Assembly: GCA_964580575.1 (NCBI GenBank)
Contig: CAZOLJ010000013.1
Location: 6,340-70,339, forward strand
Reading direction: 5' to 3'
Source of the DNA: CAVPDE01 sp964580575
Lineage (GTDB): Bacteria > Desulfobacterota > DSM-4660 > Desulfatiglandales > HGW-15
DNA: 64,000 nucleotides
This document shows positions 25,071-34,177 of the stretch, in pieces. The notes below the pieces were generated by a model. It was not told the DNA's origin. It worked only from the letters and a program-made list of their open reading frames with translations, and did no database searches. How positions within the stretch are numbered: the stretch's first letter is position 1; each line of letters begins with the position of its first letter. The position numbers and the translations under genes are program-made.

Positions 25071-26312
25071 CTACACCTCAAACGCCTTGAAAATGAGCGA
25101 GGCGTTAGTGCCTCCGAAACCAAAGGAGTTGGACATGGCCGCTCTCACCTTTGCTTTTCTGGCCACGTTGGGAACGAAATCCAGATCGCATATCGGGTCC
25201 GGAGTCTCATAATTGATCGTCGGCGGTATGACACCGTTTTTGATCGTCAGGGCGATGATGGCCGCCTCCACACCCCCGGCCCCGCCGAGGAGGTGCCCGG
25301 TCATGGACTTGGTAGAGCTGACCGCCAGCTTGTACGCGTGCTTCCCGAAGACCGCTTTGATCGCTCTTGTTTCCGACTCGTCATTGAGCTTGGTGGACGT
25401 TCCATGGGCATTGATGTAGTCGATCTCGTCGGGACGGAGCGCCGCGTCTTCGAGCGCATTCTTCATGCACAGGGTGGCGCCTCCGCCATCCGGATCCGGA
25501 GCCGTGATGTGATAGGCATCCCCGCTCATCCCGTAACCGATGACCTCGGCATAGATAGGGGCTCCTCGGTCGCGGGCCCGTTGCATCTCTTCCAGCACCA
25601 GGATCCCTGAACCCTCCGCCATGACAAAGCCGTCGCGGTTAAGATCAAAAGGTCTGGAGGCTTTTTCCGGTTCATCGTTCCGGGTAGAGAGCGCCCGCAT
25701 CGAGCAAAATCCCCCCAGGGCCAAAGGAGTCACCACCGCCTCAGAACCCCCGGCGATCATGGCATCCGCCTTTCCCTCTCGAATGAGGCTCATGGACTCG
25801 CCCACGGCGTGAGAACTGGCGGCGCAGGCGGTTTCGATCGACAGGTTAGGCCCCCTCACGCCGAACTGGATGGCGATCTGGCCCGGAGCCATGTTGGCGA
25901 TAATGCCCGGGATGAAGAAAGGGCTGATTCGGCGGGGACCCTGTTCCAGAAGCACCTGGTGATAGTGCTCAAGCATGGCAAGCCCTCCGAGCCCGGATCC
26001 CGTCAGGCACCCCACGCGATGCCGGTTGGAGTCGTCGATCTTGAGACCTGACTCTTCCATCGCCATCCGCGCCGCAGCCACGGCAAGGTGAACGAAGATG
26101 TCGAACCGTCTCACTTCCTGCTTGTCCATGAAATCTTCGGACCGGAAATCCCACACCTGTCCGGCAATCTGACAGGGAAAGGGAGAGGGATCGAATTTCT
26201 CTATTCTCCTTATCCCGGATTTCCCGGCGCAAAGAGCGTCCCAGGTCTTCTGAACCCCGGTCCCCAGGGGAGTCACCAATCCCAGGCCTGTCACCACAAC
26301 CCTTCTCTTCAT
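25071..26312 (-). CDS. fabF: 3-oxoacyl-ACP synthase II
   Basis: 413 residues. KAS II condenses malonyl-ACP with acyl-ACP in fatty-acid elongation. Catalytic Cys lies in SIETACAASSHAVGE, with the two His residues in NAHGTSTKLND and STKSMTGHLLGGAGG. It follows acpP and fabG, and a strong terminator ends the operon after it. Confidence 0.96.
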   Translation of the reverse strand: MKRRVVVTGLGLVTPLGTGVQKTWDALCAGKSGIRRIEKFDPSPFPCQIAGQVWDFRSEDFMDKQEVRRFDIFVHLAVAAARMAMEESGLKIDDSNRHRVGCLTGSGLGGLAMLEHYHQVLLEQGPRRISPFFIPGIIANMAPGQIAIQFGVRGPNLSIETACAASSHAVGESMSLIREGKADAMIAGGSEAVVTPLALGGFCSMRALSTRNDEPEKASRPFDLNRDGFVMAEGSGILVLEEMQRARDRGAPIYAEVIGYGMSGDAYHITAPDPDGGGATLCMKNALEDAALRPDEIDYINAHGTSTKLNDESETRAIKAVFGKHAYKLAVSSTKSMTGHLLGGAGGVEAAIIALTIKNGVIPPTINYETPDPICDLDFVPNVARKAKVRAAMSNSFGFGGTNASLIFKAFEV

Positions 26313-26363
26313 AAATCCCTCATTCTCTGTTTCACCTGATGAACAGAGATGGTTTCTTGGCTT

Positions 26364-26603
26364 TTACTGACCGAAGGCCTTCTGAATGTAATCAATGGCG
26401 TCCTGGACCGTGGCGATTTTCTCCGCGTCTTCATCGGAAATGGAAACGTTGAATTCCTCTTCCATCGCCATGATCAATTCCACCTGATCCAGCGAATCGG
26501 CTCCCAGATCATCGACAAAAGAAGCCGTGGGAACCACGTCTTCTGCCGCCACATCCAACTGCTCGATGATGATCTTCTTAACCCTTTCGATAATATCTGC
26601 CAT
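26364..26603 (-). CDS. acpP: acyl carrier protein
   Basis: 79 residues, acidic and four-helical by composition. The phosphopantetheine serine is in DDLGADSLDQVELIMAMEEE. It carries growing acyl chains for FabG and FabF, whose genes flank it. A gaggaaat ribosome site precedes the ATG. Confidence 0.97.
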   Translation of the reverse strand: MADIIERVKKIIIEQLDVAAEDVVPTASFVDDLGADSLDQVELIMAMEEEFNVSISDEDAEKIATVQDAIDYIQKAFGQ

Positions 26604-26698
26604 GAACGATTTCCTCCTTTGTCTCTATCTTTGGTAGCCACACAACGTCAGGCTCACGGAATTGGAACCTCTTGAGTAAGGACTCCTCTGACATCCGG

Positions 26699-27445
26699 TC
26701 ACATGTACAGACCACCGTTCACATGGATCACTTGCCCGGTGACGTAATTGGATCCACCGGAACAGAGCCAGTGGACCGCTTCGGCAACGTCCTCCGGTTC
26801 ACCCATTCTCGCCAGCGGAATTTGCTGCATGAAAAGTTCCTTCACCTTGTCCGGCAGGGAGGCGGTCATTCCCGTGTTGATAAACCCCGGAGCAACCGCA
26901 TTGACCGTAATGCCTCTTGAAGCGACCTCCCTGGCTAAGCTTTTCGTGAATCCCATGATCCCCGCTTTCGACGCGGCGTAGTTGGTCTGACCCACATTCC
27001 CTATTTGGCCGACCACCGAGGAGATGCTCACGATGCGGCCTGATCTTTCCTTGATCATGGAACGGATCACCGCCTGGGTGCAATTGAAGACTCCCTTGAG
27101 ATTTACCCTGAGGACCTGGTCCCATTCGTCCTCGCTGATTCTCATGAAAAGCCCGTCTTTCGTGATGCCGGCATTGTTGATCAAGACATCCACCCGGCCG
27201 AACCTGGCAAGGACATCTTTGAAAAGGCGATCCACGTCTCCCCGATTGGAAACATCGATTCGGTGAACTTCTCCCTGAACCCCTTGGTCGGCCAGACGGT
27301 CCAGGGTCTCTTTGGCCAAAGAGTCATCCGGATCATAATGGAGAAGAACGAGCTTGGGCTTTTCGTCGGCAAACCGAAAAGCAATCGCCCTGCCGATTCC
27401 TTTGGACCCGCCTGTGATAATCACCACTCTTTCTGAGTCACTCAT
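26699..27445 (-). CDS. fabG: 3-oxoacyl-ACP reductase
   Basis: 248 residues from the ATG at 27445, favoured by gagggtg 6 bases upstream; a start 12 bases earlier is possible. SDR family: nucleotide-binding GGSKGIGRAIA, NNAGITKDGL, and catalytic Ser and YxxxK in NYAASKAGIMGFTKS. It reduces 3-oxoacyl-ACP with NADPH. Operon position between rpmF and acpP supports the fatty-acid role over the many other SDRs. Confidence 0.94.
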   Translation of the reverse strand: MSDSERVVIITGGSKGIGRAIAFRFADEKPKLVLLHYDPDDSLAKETLDRLADQGVQGEVHRIDVSNRGDVDRLFKDVLARFGRVDVLINNAGITKDGLFMRISEDEWDQVLRVNLKGVFNCTQAVIRSMIKERSGRIVSISSVVGQIGNVGQTNYAASKAGIMGFTKSLAREVASRGITVNAVAPGFINTGMTASLPDKVKELFMQQIPLARMGEPEDVAEAVHWLCSGGSNYVTGQVIHVNGGLYM

Positions 27446-27535
27446 AAGCACCCTCATCCTGAAAACGCTGACGGAGAGACCGTCCCTTCAACCTCTTGCA
27501 GGCCACGGTCCCCTTTCCTCCGAGGAGGATCAACC

Positions 27536-27718
27536 TCAGCTTTTTTCGGTCTCAATCAGGGTTTGACCCTTGTAGGAACCGCACTGTGCACAGACACGGT
27601 GAGGGAGCACCGGTTCGTGACACTGCGGGCACAGGGTTGTCCTTGGCAGGCGCACATGATCATGAGAACGCCTCATGTTTCGGCGGGACTTTGATTTTTT
27701 TCTTTTGGGTAACGCCAT
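27536..27718 (-). CDS. rpmF: 50S ribosomal protein L32
   Basis: 60 residues beginning ALPKRKKSKSRRNMRRSHD, the conserved L32 start. It carries the zinc-type Cys pairs CPQC and CAQC. It sits between yceD and fabG; the usual plsX-fabH-fabD genes are absent from this position. Confidence 0.97.
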   Translation of the reverse strand: MALPKRKKSKSRRNMRRSHDHVRLPRTTLCPQCHEPVLPHRVCAQCGSYKGQTLIETEKS

Positions 27719-27727
27719 AGTTTTTCC

Positions 27728-28249
27728 CTATTCTCCCTTAAGTCTCAATTTCGAAAAAGCCGGGGGACTCTCTGCTTTCCTGCACGGGCAGGACGTCTCG
27801 TTTAGGTTGGCCCCGCACACAGGACACAGGCCACGGCAATTCTCTTTACAGATCGATCTCATGGGCACCGAAAGATAGATCTGCTCGCGAATCACATCGC
27901 TAAGATCTACCGCATCCCCTTTGACGAAATCAACCTCCATGTCTTCGTCGAGCAGTTCGATTTCTTCCTGATCCGATCCCTCCCTCGGGACCACCAGGAT
28001 GACATGGAATTGCGATTCCATCCTCTTGTGGAAAGGATCGAGACAACGATCGCACCGGATTCGAATCCCCCCGCGGATCGTGCCTTGAACCAGGAATTTG
28101 TCGGCTGCCTTGGAAACCTTTACCCTGACATGGAGCGGACCGTCAAGACCAAGGATTGGATCGTCCCCGGGAGCCGGCTGCCACCAACCTTCTTCCAGCA
28201 CGTCATTGAATTCCCTCTCCTCGCTGATCGCTTGAAGGTCGATGAGCAT
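27728..28249 (-). CDS. YceD/DUF177 family protein
   Basis: 173 residues. The middle and C-terminus carry the DUF177 features: IRCDRCLDPFHKRMES, then SKENCRGLCPVCG-type cysteines (here ICKENCRGLCPVCGANLN). YceD proteins are almost always encoded just before rpmF and are linked to 23S rRNA or ribosome metabolism in bacteria and plastids. It is the first gene of the operon behind a good promoter. Confidence 0.9.
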   Translation of the reverse strand: MLIDLQAISEEREFNDVLEEGWWQPAPGDDPILGLDGPLHVRVKVSKAADKFLVQGTIRGGIRIRCDRCLDPFHKRMESQFHVILVVPREGSDQEEIELLDEDMEVDFVKGDAVDLSDVIREQIYLSVPMRSICKENCRGLCPVCGANLNETSCPCRKAESPPAFSKLRLKGE

Positions 28250-28309
28250 TGAAAAAACCTACTTAGAGACAAAATTAATCAATATAACTAAAGCTAAGGT
28301 AAATGAATC

Positions 28310-28337
28310 ACTATAATTGAGGGCACTTGTTTGTCAA
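28310..28337 (-). promoter_or_regulatory. sigma70-type promoter of the yceD-rpmF-fab operon
   Basis: On the minus strand TTGACA (28337-28332), a 16-base spacer and TATAGT (28315-28310) lie about 60 bases upstream of the yceD ATG in AT-rich DNA. The rest of 28250-28532 holds no gene. Confidence 0.75.
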
Positions 28338-28532
28338 GCAAAATTCCTGCCGCGTGAACAAATCCTGAAAGGACGGGCCATGTTTTCGTAGCGCAGCGAC
28401 TCCCGAATTCTCTATTTCCTATTGACCCTTACAAGCATTTCCTGATATGATTGTGTATCTTTGTTCACACCCTCTCTCCTGCTCCTTCATTTTTCTCCAA
28501 GAAAGAGGGATTCGCCTCCGAGGAACTGACCC

Positions 28533-29591
28533 ATGTGGATCTACCGGGAACGACTCAGTTACCATGAAAAGCTTCGGCGATCTCTCTACGAGATCCTCAG
28601 AGATGTTCTCGAGCAACGGCTCATGAAAATCTCCCTGGTGGACTCCTATTACAAGCACATCCAAAGCGGAGCAGAGTACAGTTTTGTGGACAAAAGCGAA
28701 CTGAAACCTAAATCGAAGAAGATGGAAAAGGAATCTGATCTTTCCCGAACCTTCATCGTCATCTTCTGCGAGGGGAGCATCCATCCCTCGATGAAGAACT
28801 ACATTCGCTTTTTCCCTGAAAACAAGGTCATCAAGGAAAACCTCGAGTTCTTCGCGGAGCTCCCCCTGTACAAGAACTTCGACCGCAACCTGCGGTACTT
28901 CGACAGACCCCGCTTTCTGGACTTTCTGGAGAGCTGGCTCGACGTGGACTATGCTCTGCTGATCCAGCAAGACCCCACCGTCCGAAGAAACAACCGATAT
29001 GCACTAACCCATTTTCACGTGAAAATCGACTGGCCCATCGCCGACGCCGCAGAAGATCTTGCCCGGTGGCTCCGCTACATCCAAAACCATCTCTACGAGA
29101 TGGGAGATTCGGAGGGCCGCTATTTGCAGAGAAAGCTCTTCGAGTACTACGGATGCCATGTCAACGTGGGTGGCAGAAGAACGGCAGCCCTTATTGCCGC
29201 CCAGCTCATGAAGAGGCTGGATTTCATCAGCACGGTGTTCGTGTCAAGCAGCGAATCACGCTCTATGATCAAGTACTCGGAGCGGGGGCTCTCCAAATTC
29301 TTCCTCATTCAACTCACAGAGAAGCAAATTCTTGCCCTGGCAAACCGCGAGTCCCTTGACCCGGAGAGCTTCAAGGCGGCCTATCTCTACCCTGCCCCCG
29401 AGGGTTACATCGGGATCTCTGAAGCCGTGTACGGTCACACCGCTCATGCAAAACCGCCGGAAGACGGAAAGATGAGACGGCTCAAACACCATGTGAGCTG
29501 GATCAGACTCAAAGATGAGTTCCTGCACCCAAAGGAAGCGTTCCTGGATCTTCGCCCCATCAATTATCGGTGGGTTTACGCCTCGGATTAG
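28533..29591 (+). CDS. conserved-looking protein of unknown function, 352 residues
   Basis: Not recognised. It has no signal peptide or membrane segment. The sequence is rich in aromatic and charged residues (WIYRERLSYHEKLRRSLYEI; FFAELPLYKNFDRNLRYFDR), with a likely structured second half (CHVNVGGRRTAALIAAQLMK; VSSSESRSMIKYSERGLSKF). Codon use is like its neighbours. It stands alone on the plus strand and its stop overlaps the convergent small gene at 29588 by 4 bases. Cytosolic; role unknown. Confidence 0.7.
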   Translation: MWIYRERLSYHEKLRRSLYEILRDVLEQRLMKISLVDSYYKHIQSGAEYSFVDKSELKPKSKKMEKESDLSRTFIVIFCEGSIHPSMKNYIRFFPENKVIKENLEFFAELPLYKNFDRNLRYFDRPRFLDFLESWLDVDYALLIQQDPTVRRNNRYALTHFHVKIDWPIADAAEDLARWLRYIQNHLYEMGDSEGRYLQRKLFEYYGCHVNVGGRRTAALIAAQLMKRLDFISTVFVSSSESRSMIKYSERGLSKFFLIQLTEKQILALANRESLDPESFKAAYLYPAPEGYIGISEAVYGHTAHAKPPEDGKMRRLKHHVSWIRLKDEFLHPKEAFLDLRPINYRWVYASD

Positions 29592-29899
29592 ATTTTGTTG
29601 AAGAACTCCTGCAACGCCTTGATGAGGGCGACCTTTGACTCAGCGGACGCATCCGGAACAAAGAAAAACTCCAGCAAAAAAACCACCGTGTAGTCCACGG
29701 CAGAGGTTTTGTACTCCTGGAAGGAGGAGACCCTCACCTCTTGGAGCTTTGCAAGGTCCCCTACGTTCAACAGATCCTCTCTTCTCAAGATCAGGTTGAG
29801 CGCTTCCTTTGCATCCTGCGCATTCTCCAGGACCATCTCAATCCCTTCGAGCTTTCTGAGAGCCTTGACAATTCTTTCTCTTTCCACTTTGATCTTCAT
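29588..29899 (-). CDS. small protein of unknown function, 103 residues
   Basis: Start taken at MKIKVERERIVKALRK (29899), though an in-frame start lies 15 bases upstream. Amphipathic helices predominate (LEGIEMVLENAQDAKEALNL, ESKVALIKALQEFFNKI). It converges on and slightly overlaps the 28533 gene. No domain recognised. Confidence 0.6.
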   Translation of the reverse strand: MKIKVERERIVKALRKLEGIEMVLENAQDAKEALNLILRREDLLNVGDLAKLQEVRVSSFQEYKTSAVDYTVVFLLEFFFVPDASAESKVALIKALQEFFNKI

Positions 29900-30218
29900 G
29901 CCCTTGCCCCACAAGTATCCTTAGAGTTTTTATCTTTTCTACCTATTCTTGTCTTCTCATGATCCGCTTCTCGAAGCATTTAATTCTCCCTATCTCTTAC
30001 TATAAGATTGTTTTGCCCGTCAAATCCCCTCCATCCAGCAGGAGATCAAGGTGCCCGGATCCTGACCCGCCTCTTCGGCTGAGAACCCTTTCGACAAGAG
30101 AGAGCCGCACCCTATTGAAGAAAATCCTTTATAAGTTAAACAGGATATGGTAGAAGATTTTTTGTTTTGTTTTCCTTGAACCCTTCCTCCCTGCTGAGGA
30201 GTATGCCGAGAGTGCTGG
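29900..30218. other. gene-free interval
   Basis: AT-rich in its middle (29920-30010). No convincing ORF, RNA gene or terminator hairpin was seen. Some TTGAAG/TATAAG-like strings lie near 30113-30135 but with poor spacing, so no promoter is called. Confidence 0.5.
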
Positions 30219-31127
30219 ATGACTGAGAAGGACCTCATAAGGCGCCTGCTGAAAGAGGCGGACCTTTACCGAGCCCAGGGGCTCCTGTCGGATGCCAAGT
30301 CAAAGTACGTGCTAATTCTTTCCGTCATAGGGAAAAGCAAAACACTTGCCGAGCACAAGCCACTCATCGCCGGAGTGAAGAGCAGAATCCGGTCGGTCGA
30401 CAAGTCCTTGAATGAGCTGAGAGATACACCGGAAAAGCTTGAACTCTCCGGGGACCTGCAGGACCTCATCAAGAAATTGTTCAGCTTTTCCCAGACCAAG
30501 GAAGCCGCGGCCATTGAAGGAGCGGTGGCGCTTGCCAAATTCGGGCAGTACGAACAGGCTCTGAAGGAGTTTCACAAGCTGCTCGGACAGGGCGTCTTGC
30601 CCGTTGTCACGGCCAAAAACATGATCAAGTGTTATGCGGCTCTTAAAGCGCCCGAAGAGGCGGTTGCGCAGTTCGCCAAATGGAAGACCCGCGATTTCTT
30701 CTCCACGGAAGACCTCAAGTACATCCGGACTTTTCTCAAGACATCCCTGGAGAAGGAAGGTTTCAAGACGGAAATCCCGGAGGTGGAAACAAAGCCCTCC
30801 TTGTTTTCCAAGCCGAAAAAGAAGAAGGAAGAGGTTTTTCTCGAAATTTCCGCCATCTCCTTTCACCTCCAGGGCGGGCCTATGGCAGGGCAGACCATGG
30901 ACTTTGACGTTCATTTCCAGTCCGCCAATACCGTTACCGTTTTGATTCCGGCGGTTCAAAAAACCGTGGCAGACAGTCTGGTTCCAGGAACACGACTCAG
31001 CGATATCCAGTGCTACTCTCCCATTACCGTGTTCAGGAGCACGGGCACTGTTTCCGGCACGGCCAAGATCAAACAGGGACCGAGGCGAGGGGATTACACT
31101 CTGGATATCACCATTGATGCGGACTGA
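30219..31127 (+). CDS. unknown protein, helical N-half and beta-rich C-domain, upstream of mglA
   Basis: 302 residues. The first 190 are helical and TPR-like (LLKEADLYRAQGLLSDAKSK; ALAKFGQYEQALKEFHKLLG). The last 100 form a separate domain (FHLQGGPMAGQTMDFDVHF through RRGDYTLDITIDAD) that resembles PilZ-type beta barrels in length only; no PilZ motif is seen. It precedes the MglA-type GTPase by 103 bases and is likely part of the same polarity or signalling cluster. Confidence 0.7.
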   Translation: MTEKDLIRRLLKEADLYRAQGLLSDAKSKYVLILSVIGKSKTLAEHKPLIAGVKSRIRSVDKSLNELRDTPEKLELSGDLQDLIKKLFSFSQTKEAAAIEGAVALAKFGQYEQALKEFHKLLGQGVLPVVTAKNMIKCYAALKAPEEAVAQFAKWKTRDFFSTEDLKYIRTFLKTSLEKEGFKTEIPEVETKPSLFSKPKKKKEEVFLEISAISFHLQGGPMAGQTMDFDVHFQSANTVTVLIPAVQKTVADSLVPGTRLSDIQCYSPITVFRSTGTVSGTAKIKQGPRRGDYTLDITIDAD

Positions 31128-31230
31128 GCCGACCGCGGAACCTCTGAAGGGAAAAGACTCCGGCGGGGGCTAGAGAGAAAGGGCCGACGCAGCACCTAGC
31201 AGCAGATCAGGAGGAACCTCTCGAACTTTT

Positions 31231-31845
31231 ATGGCGATTTTCAACGCGAAAGACAGAATCATCGAGTGTAAGCTGGTCTACTGCGGCCCCGGTCGTTGTG
31301 GAAAGACCACCAACCTGGAGTACATCTTCAAGGCCTTTCACAAGCAGACGAACTCGGAAATGGTCTCCATCAACACCATGGGCGACCGGACCCTGTTCTT
31401 CGATTTCTTGCCCATGGGTCTTGGAAAAATTAGGGGCTGCGACGTGAAGGTTCAACTTTACACGGTTCCGGGCCAATCCAGGTATCGATCGACCCGAAAG
31501 ATGGTGCTCAAGGGAGTGGACGGCGTGGTCTTCGTCGCCGATTCCCTGGAAGTTCGAAGAAAAGCCAACCTTCTGTCCCTGAAGGATTTGGCTGAGAACC
31601 TGAAAGAAGAGGGGAAGAGCATCTTCAATATTCCTCTCGTCCTTCAGTACAACAAACGCGACCTTGAGCAGCAAGGCATCCCGATTCTGCCCCTGGAGAC
31701 GCTCGATCAGGACCTGAACAGCAAACTCAAGGTACCCTATCATCCGGCGAGCGCTCTCAAAGGAGAAGGGGTGGGCGGCACTCTCAAAGAGGCGCTGCTC
31801 CTCACTCTGCGCCACCTGCAAAAAGAGCTGCACTGGACAGAATAG
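31231..31845 (+). CDS. MglA-type small Ras-like GTPase
   Basis: 204 residues. P-loop GPGRCGKTT, switch II region YTVPGQSRY, and guanine motif QYNKRDL all fit the bacterial MglA branch. MglA sets cell polarity and directs gliding or type IV pilus motility in myxobacteria and relatives, usually with the GAP MglB. No MglB (roadblock) gene is adjacent. A distant aggagga 17 bases before the ATG is the only ribosome site. It is followed closely by a DUF4388/cNMP protein. Confidence 0.9.
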   Translation: MAIFNAKDRIIECKLVYCGPGRCGKTTNLEYIFKAFHKQTNSEMVSINTMGDRTLFFDFLPMGLGKIRGCDVKVQLYTVPGQSRYRSTRKMVLKGVDGVVFVADSLEVRRKANLLSLKDLAENLKEEGKSIFNIPLVLQYNKRDLEQQGIPILPLETLDQDLNSKLKVPYHPASALKGEGVGGTLKEALLLTLRHLQKELHWTE

Positions 31846-31855
31846 AGGATTGAGC

Positions 31856-33040
31856 ATGGGAGGCAAAGCCGTACTCACAGGGAATCTGAAGTTCACCAGC
31901 CTTGCGGATCTGTTTCAGATCATCGGCGGGAACAACAGCACCGGGACGCTGCGGATCACGAGCCAGTACGTCCCCCATCCGGGCATCGTGCACTTCGTCA
32001 AGGGCAATCCGGTCAACGCGATGAACGGTTCCCTCAAGGGGCTGGATGCGGTTTACTCCCTTTTCGGAAGAACCGAAGGGAACTTCGAGTTCACTGAAGA
32101 AAAAGTGACCGGCGACCCTGTGATCAAGAAGAGCCGAATGGAAATCCTTCTGGATGCCCTGAGGATGCTGGACGATGGAGTCATCGAAAAAGTCGGCCCC
32201 ACCACGGCAGACGAACTCCTGAGCAAGAAGGGATCAAAATCCAAGGACGGTCAAAAACGTGAACTGCCGGTGATCAAGGGGCCCGCCGTTGACTACCTTT
32301 ACATTCTGGACGAGGAGGAGTTTCCTGACGGGAGAACCGTGGTCAAAGAGGGCAACCACGGCAAATGGATCTGGGTCATTCTCGATGGAGCGGCCCAGAT
32401 CACAAGGGAAACCTCCCGGGGACCCCTCACAATCGCCAAGCTGGGGGAAGGATGTTTCATCGGGAGCTTCACGTCGCTGCTGTTTCAGGAATACGCTCGG
32501 AGCGCCACGGTGACCGCCATGGGGGATCTTCGCCTGGGTCTCATGGACACCCAGCGGCTCGCAGGGGAATTCTACACCCTGCCCGTCGATTTCCGAAACA
32601 CCCTTTCCAGTCTTGACCGCAGGCTCAAGAAGATTACCGACAGAGCCGTGGATCTCTCATCGAGGAAGGAAGATCCTTTCGTGCTTCCTGCCAAAGGACT
32701 GGAAATTGCGGTGGAACTGGGCTCCAAGAAGGACGACCTCTATTACATCCAGGAAGGCCAGGCCTATGTGGTGGGCAAGACGGCCAAAGGCGATGTTCCT
32801 CTGCTGCTCCTTGAGAAAGATGACGTATTCGGAAACCTGCCCTTCCTGGATATGGGACAGGAGCCGCGAAACGCCTCTGTGGCGGGCACCCCGTCCCTCA
32901 AAACCATTCCCCTGGATGCCGAGCAGCTTCACACGTCTTACGATCACCTCTCCCAGGCCTTCAAGGGCATGATCTTCAACATCTGCACCTGCGTGTCCAT
33001 CACCACGAAACTCGTCTATCTTTTTAGTGGAGGCAAATAG
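31856..33040 (+). CDS. DUF4388 (PATAN) protein with two cyclic-nucleotide-binding-like domains
   Basis: 394 residues from the ATG at 31856, 11 bases after the mglA stop. The N-terminal domain (3-100) is DUF4388: LTGNLKFTSLADLFQIIGG, GTLRITS, and GIVHFVKGNPVNAM. Two cNMP-binding-like beta rolls follow: about 145-260 (LGEGCFIGSFTSLLFQEYA) and 280-390 (YIQEGQAYVVGKTAKGDVPL; LEKDDVFGNLPFL). Whether they still bind cAMP or cGMP is unclear, as the canonical arginine of the phosphate cassette is not obvious. Such proteins act as localisation or signalling adaptors beside MglA. Confidence 0.8.
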   Translation: MGGKAVLTGNLKFTSLADLFQIIGGNNSTGTLRITSQYVPHPGIVHFVKGNPVNAMNGSLKGLDAVYSLFGRTEGNFEFTEEKVTGDPVIKKSRMEILLDALRMLDDGVIEKVGPTTADELLSKKGSKSKDGQKRELPVIKGPAVDYLYILDEEEFPDGRTVVKEGNHGKWIWVILDGAAQITRETSRGPLTIAKLGEGCFIGSFTSLLFQEYARSATVTAMGDLRLGLMDTQRLAGEFYTLPVDFRNTLSSLDRRLKKITDRAVDLSSRKEDPFVLPAKGLEIAVELGSKKDDLYYIQEGQAYVVGKTAKGDVPLLLLEKDDVFGNLPFLDMGQEPRNASVAGTPSLKTIPLDAEQLHTSYDHLSQAFKGMIFNICTCVSITTKLVYLFSGGK

Positions 33041-33069
33041 CCGTTGTTTTTGGGGGGAGATGACGACCT

Positions 33070-33753
33070 ATGAAAAAAACGACTCCTACAGGACTGAGGA
33101 GAATCCTGGCCTCTGCCCTGGCTTTAGTCTTGCTATTAAGTGTTGGTCCGGGTTTTGCTCAGTCGACCGATTCGACTGCCCCTGCCGTGGCTTTGGAGCG
33201 AATAGGAGTGATGCCTTTTTTCAAAGGATCCTTCGGTTCTTCCATCACGGAAAGCATCGCCTGCCCGGTGTGTGATTTGACCTATGACCCCCGGAGCCTC
33301 TCACCCGACTCCGACAAGGTTTTGACGCAATATGTCCGGGATGGTCTCGAAAAAAAGCATGGGGACCGAGTCATTTCTCAGGCGCTCGTGGCCAAGACCT
33401 ACGCCCAGCTTCCTTTGGATGACCGCCGGGACACCCCCCTTGCCCTTTCTCAAAAGATGGGAAAACTCCTGGATGCCAACCTCATGGCCGTGGGCACTGT
33501 CTGGAGGTATAGAGAGAGAGTAGGCGGAGCCGGCGCGGTTTCAAGCCCTGCTTCGGTGTCGTTTGCTCTTCACCTGGTGGACGTGGAAAGCGGAAAGATC
33601 CTCTGGAGCAAGAGTTTTGTCCAGACCCAGCGTTCCCTGTCCGAGAATATCCTCAATGCGAAGGCTTTTTTCGAGCATGGGGCGAAATGGCTCACCGCGG
33701 ATGAACTGGCCTCTTTTGGAGTCAAAGAGATTATCAAGGAATTTCCCTACTAG
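33070..33753 (+). CDS. exported protein of unknown function
   Basis: 227 residues. A signal peptide (about 10-31, ILASALALVLLLSVGPGFAQ) is followed by a soluble domain opening with IGVMPFFKGSFG and with LVDVESGKILWSKSF late. The layout resembles periplasmic proteins of the CsgG/GNA1162-like type, but this is only a suggestion. Two Cys (CPVCD) near residue 65 may form a disulfide or metal site. It follows the DUF4388 gene by 29 bases and may be the periplasmic part of the cluster. Confidence 0.72.
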   Translation: MKKTTPTGLRRILASALALVLLLSVGPGFAQSTDSTAPAVALERIGVMPFFKGSFGSSITESIACPVCDLTYDPRSLSPDSDKVLTQYVRDGLEKKHGDRVISQALVAKTYAQLPLDDRRDTPLALSQKMGKLLDANLMAVGTVWRYRERVGGAGAVSSPASVSFALHLVDVESGKILWSKSFVQTQRSLSENILNAKAFFEHGAKWLTADELASFGVKEIIKEFPY

Positions 33754-34143
33754 CATCATGTCTCATCAATTGCATGTCGTTTTTTGGCAATTCAATACAT
33801 GCGGCAATTGAAGATCCGATGGATTCTCTAAATTCGAAATTCGAATATCGGTAACACGGAGGACCACGGTCCTCACGGACTTCAGCAAAGGCATCGAAGC
33901 AGGGATGAAAGCAGCTGCAGCCGCGTAGATGCAGGACGGGTGGCCGTCTCGATCGAGATCTCCAAGATCTACTTCTTTCATGAAAAGGCAGAACCCCAGC
34001 CGGTTCTGCTTTTTCTTTGTGCACAGGGTCAAAAAAATCGTCCGAACTTACGGGAAAGAATACATCATCTGGTAGCGTTTTACTCTCTGATACACTATAT
34101 ATATAAATTATGCATAATTTATATCTAATATACGATAAAATTG
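33754..34143. other. gene-free, AT-rich interval
   Basis: No credible ORF. The left part has a short family B repeat piece (33829-33850), a gaggac/gtcctc hairpin (33861-33876), then a terminator at 33988. Bases 34084-34143 are very AT-rich (tatatataaattatgcataa), like an UP element of a strong promoter. Confidence 0.5.
33988..34014 (+). terminator. rho-independent terminator
   Basis: gcagaacc-ccagcc-ggttctgc followed by tttttct: an 8-bp stem and U-run. It ends the mglA cluster transcript or a short RNA transcribed from 33840 on. Confidence 0.8.
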
Positions 34144-34171
34144 TTGACAAATATAAAAATTAAAGTATTAT
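34144..34171 (+). promoter_or_regulatory. strong sigma70-type promoter with AT-rich upstream element
   Basis: TTGACA (34144-34149), 16-base spacer, TATTAT (34166-34171), preceded by about 60 AT-rich bases. No gene follows before the terminator at 34425. Confidence 0.75.
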
Positions 34172-34177
34172 ATTAAC

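Noticed and set aside
33840..34014. cyclic-di-GMP (GEMM) riboswitch
   Set aside because: No GEMM core motif and no downstream gene in frame with it.
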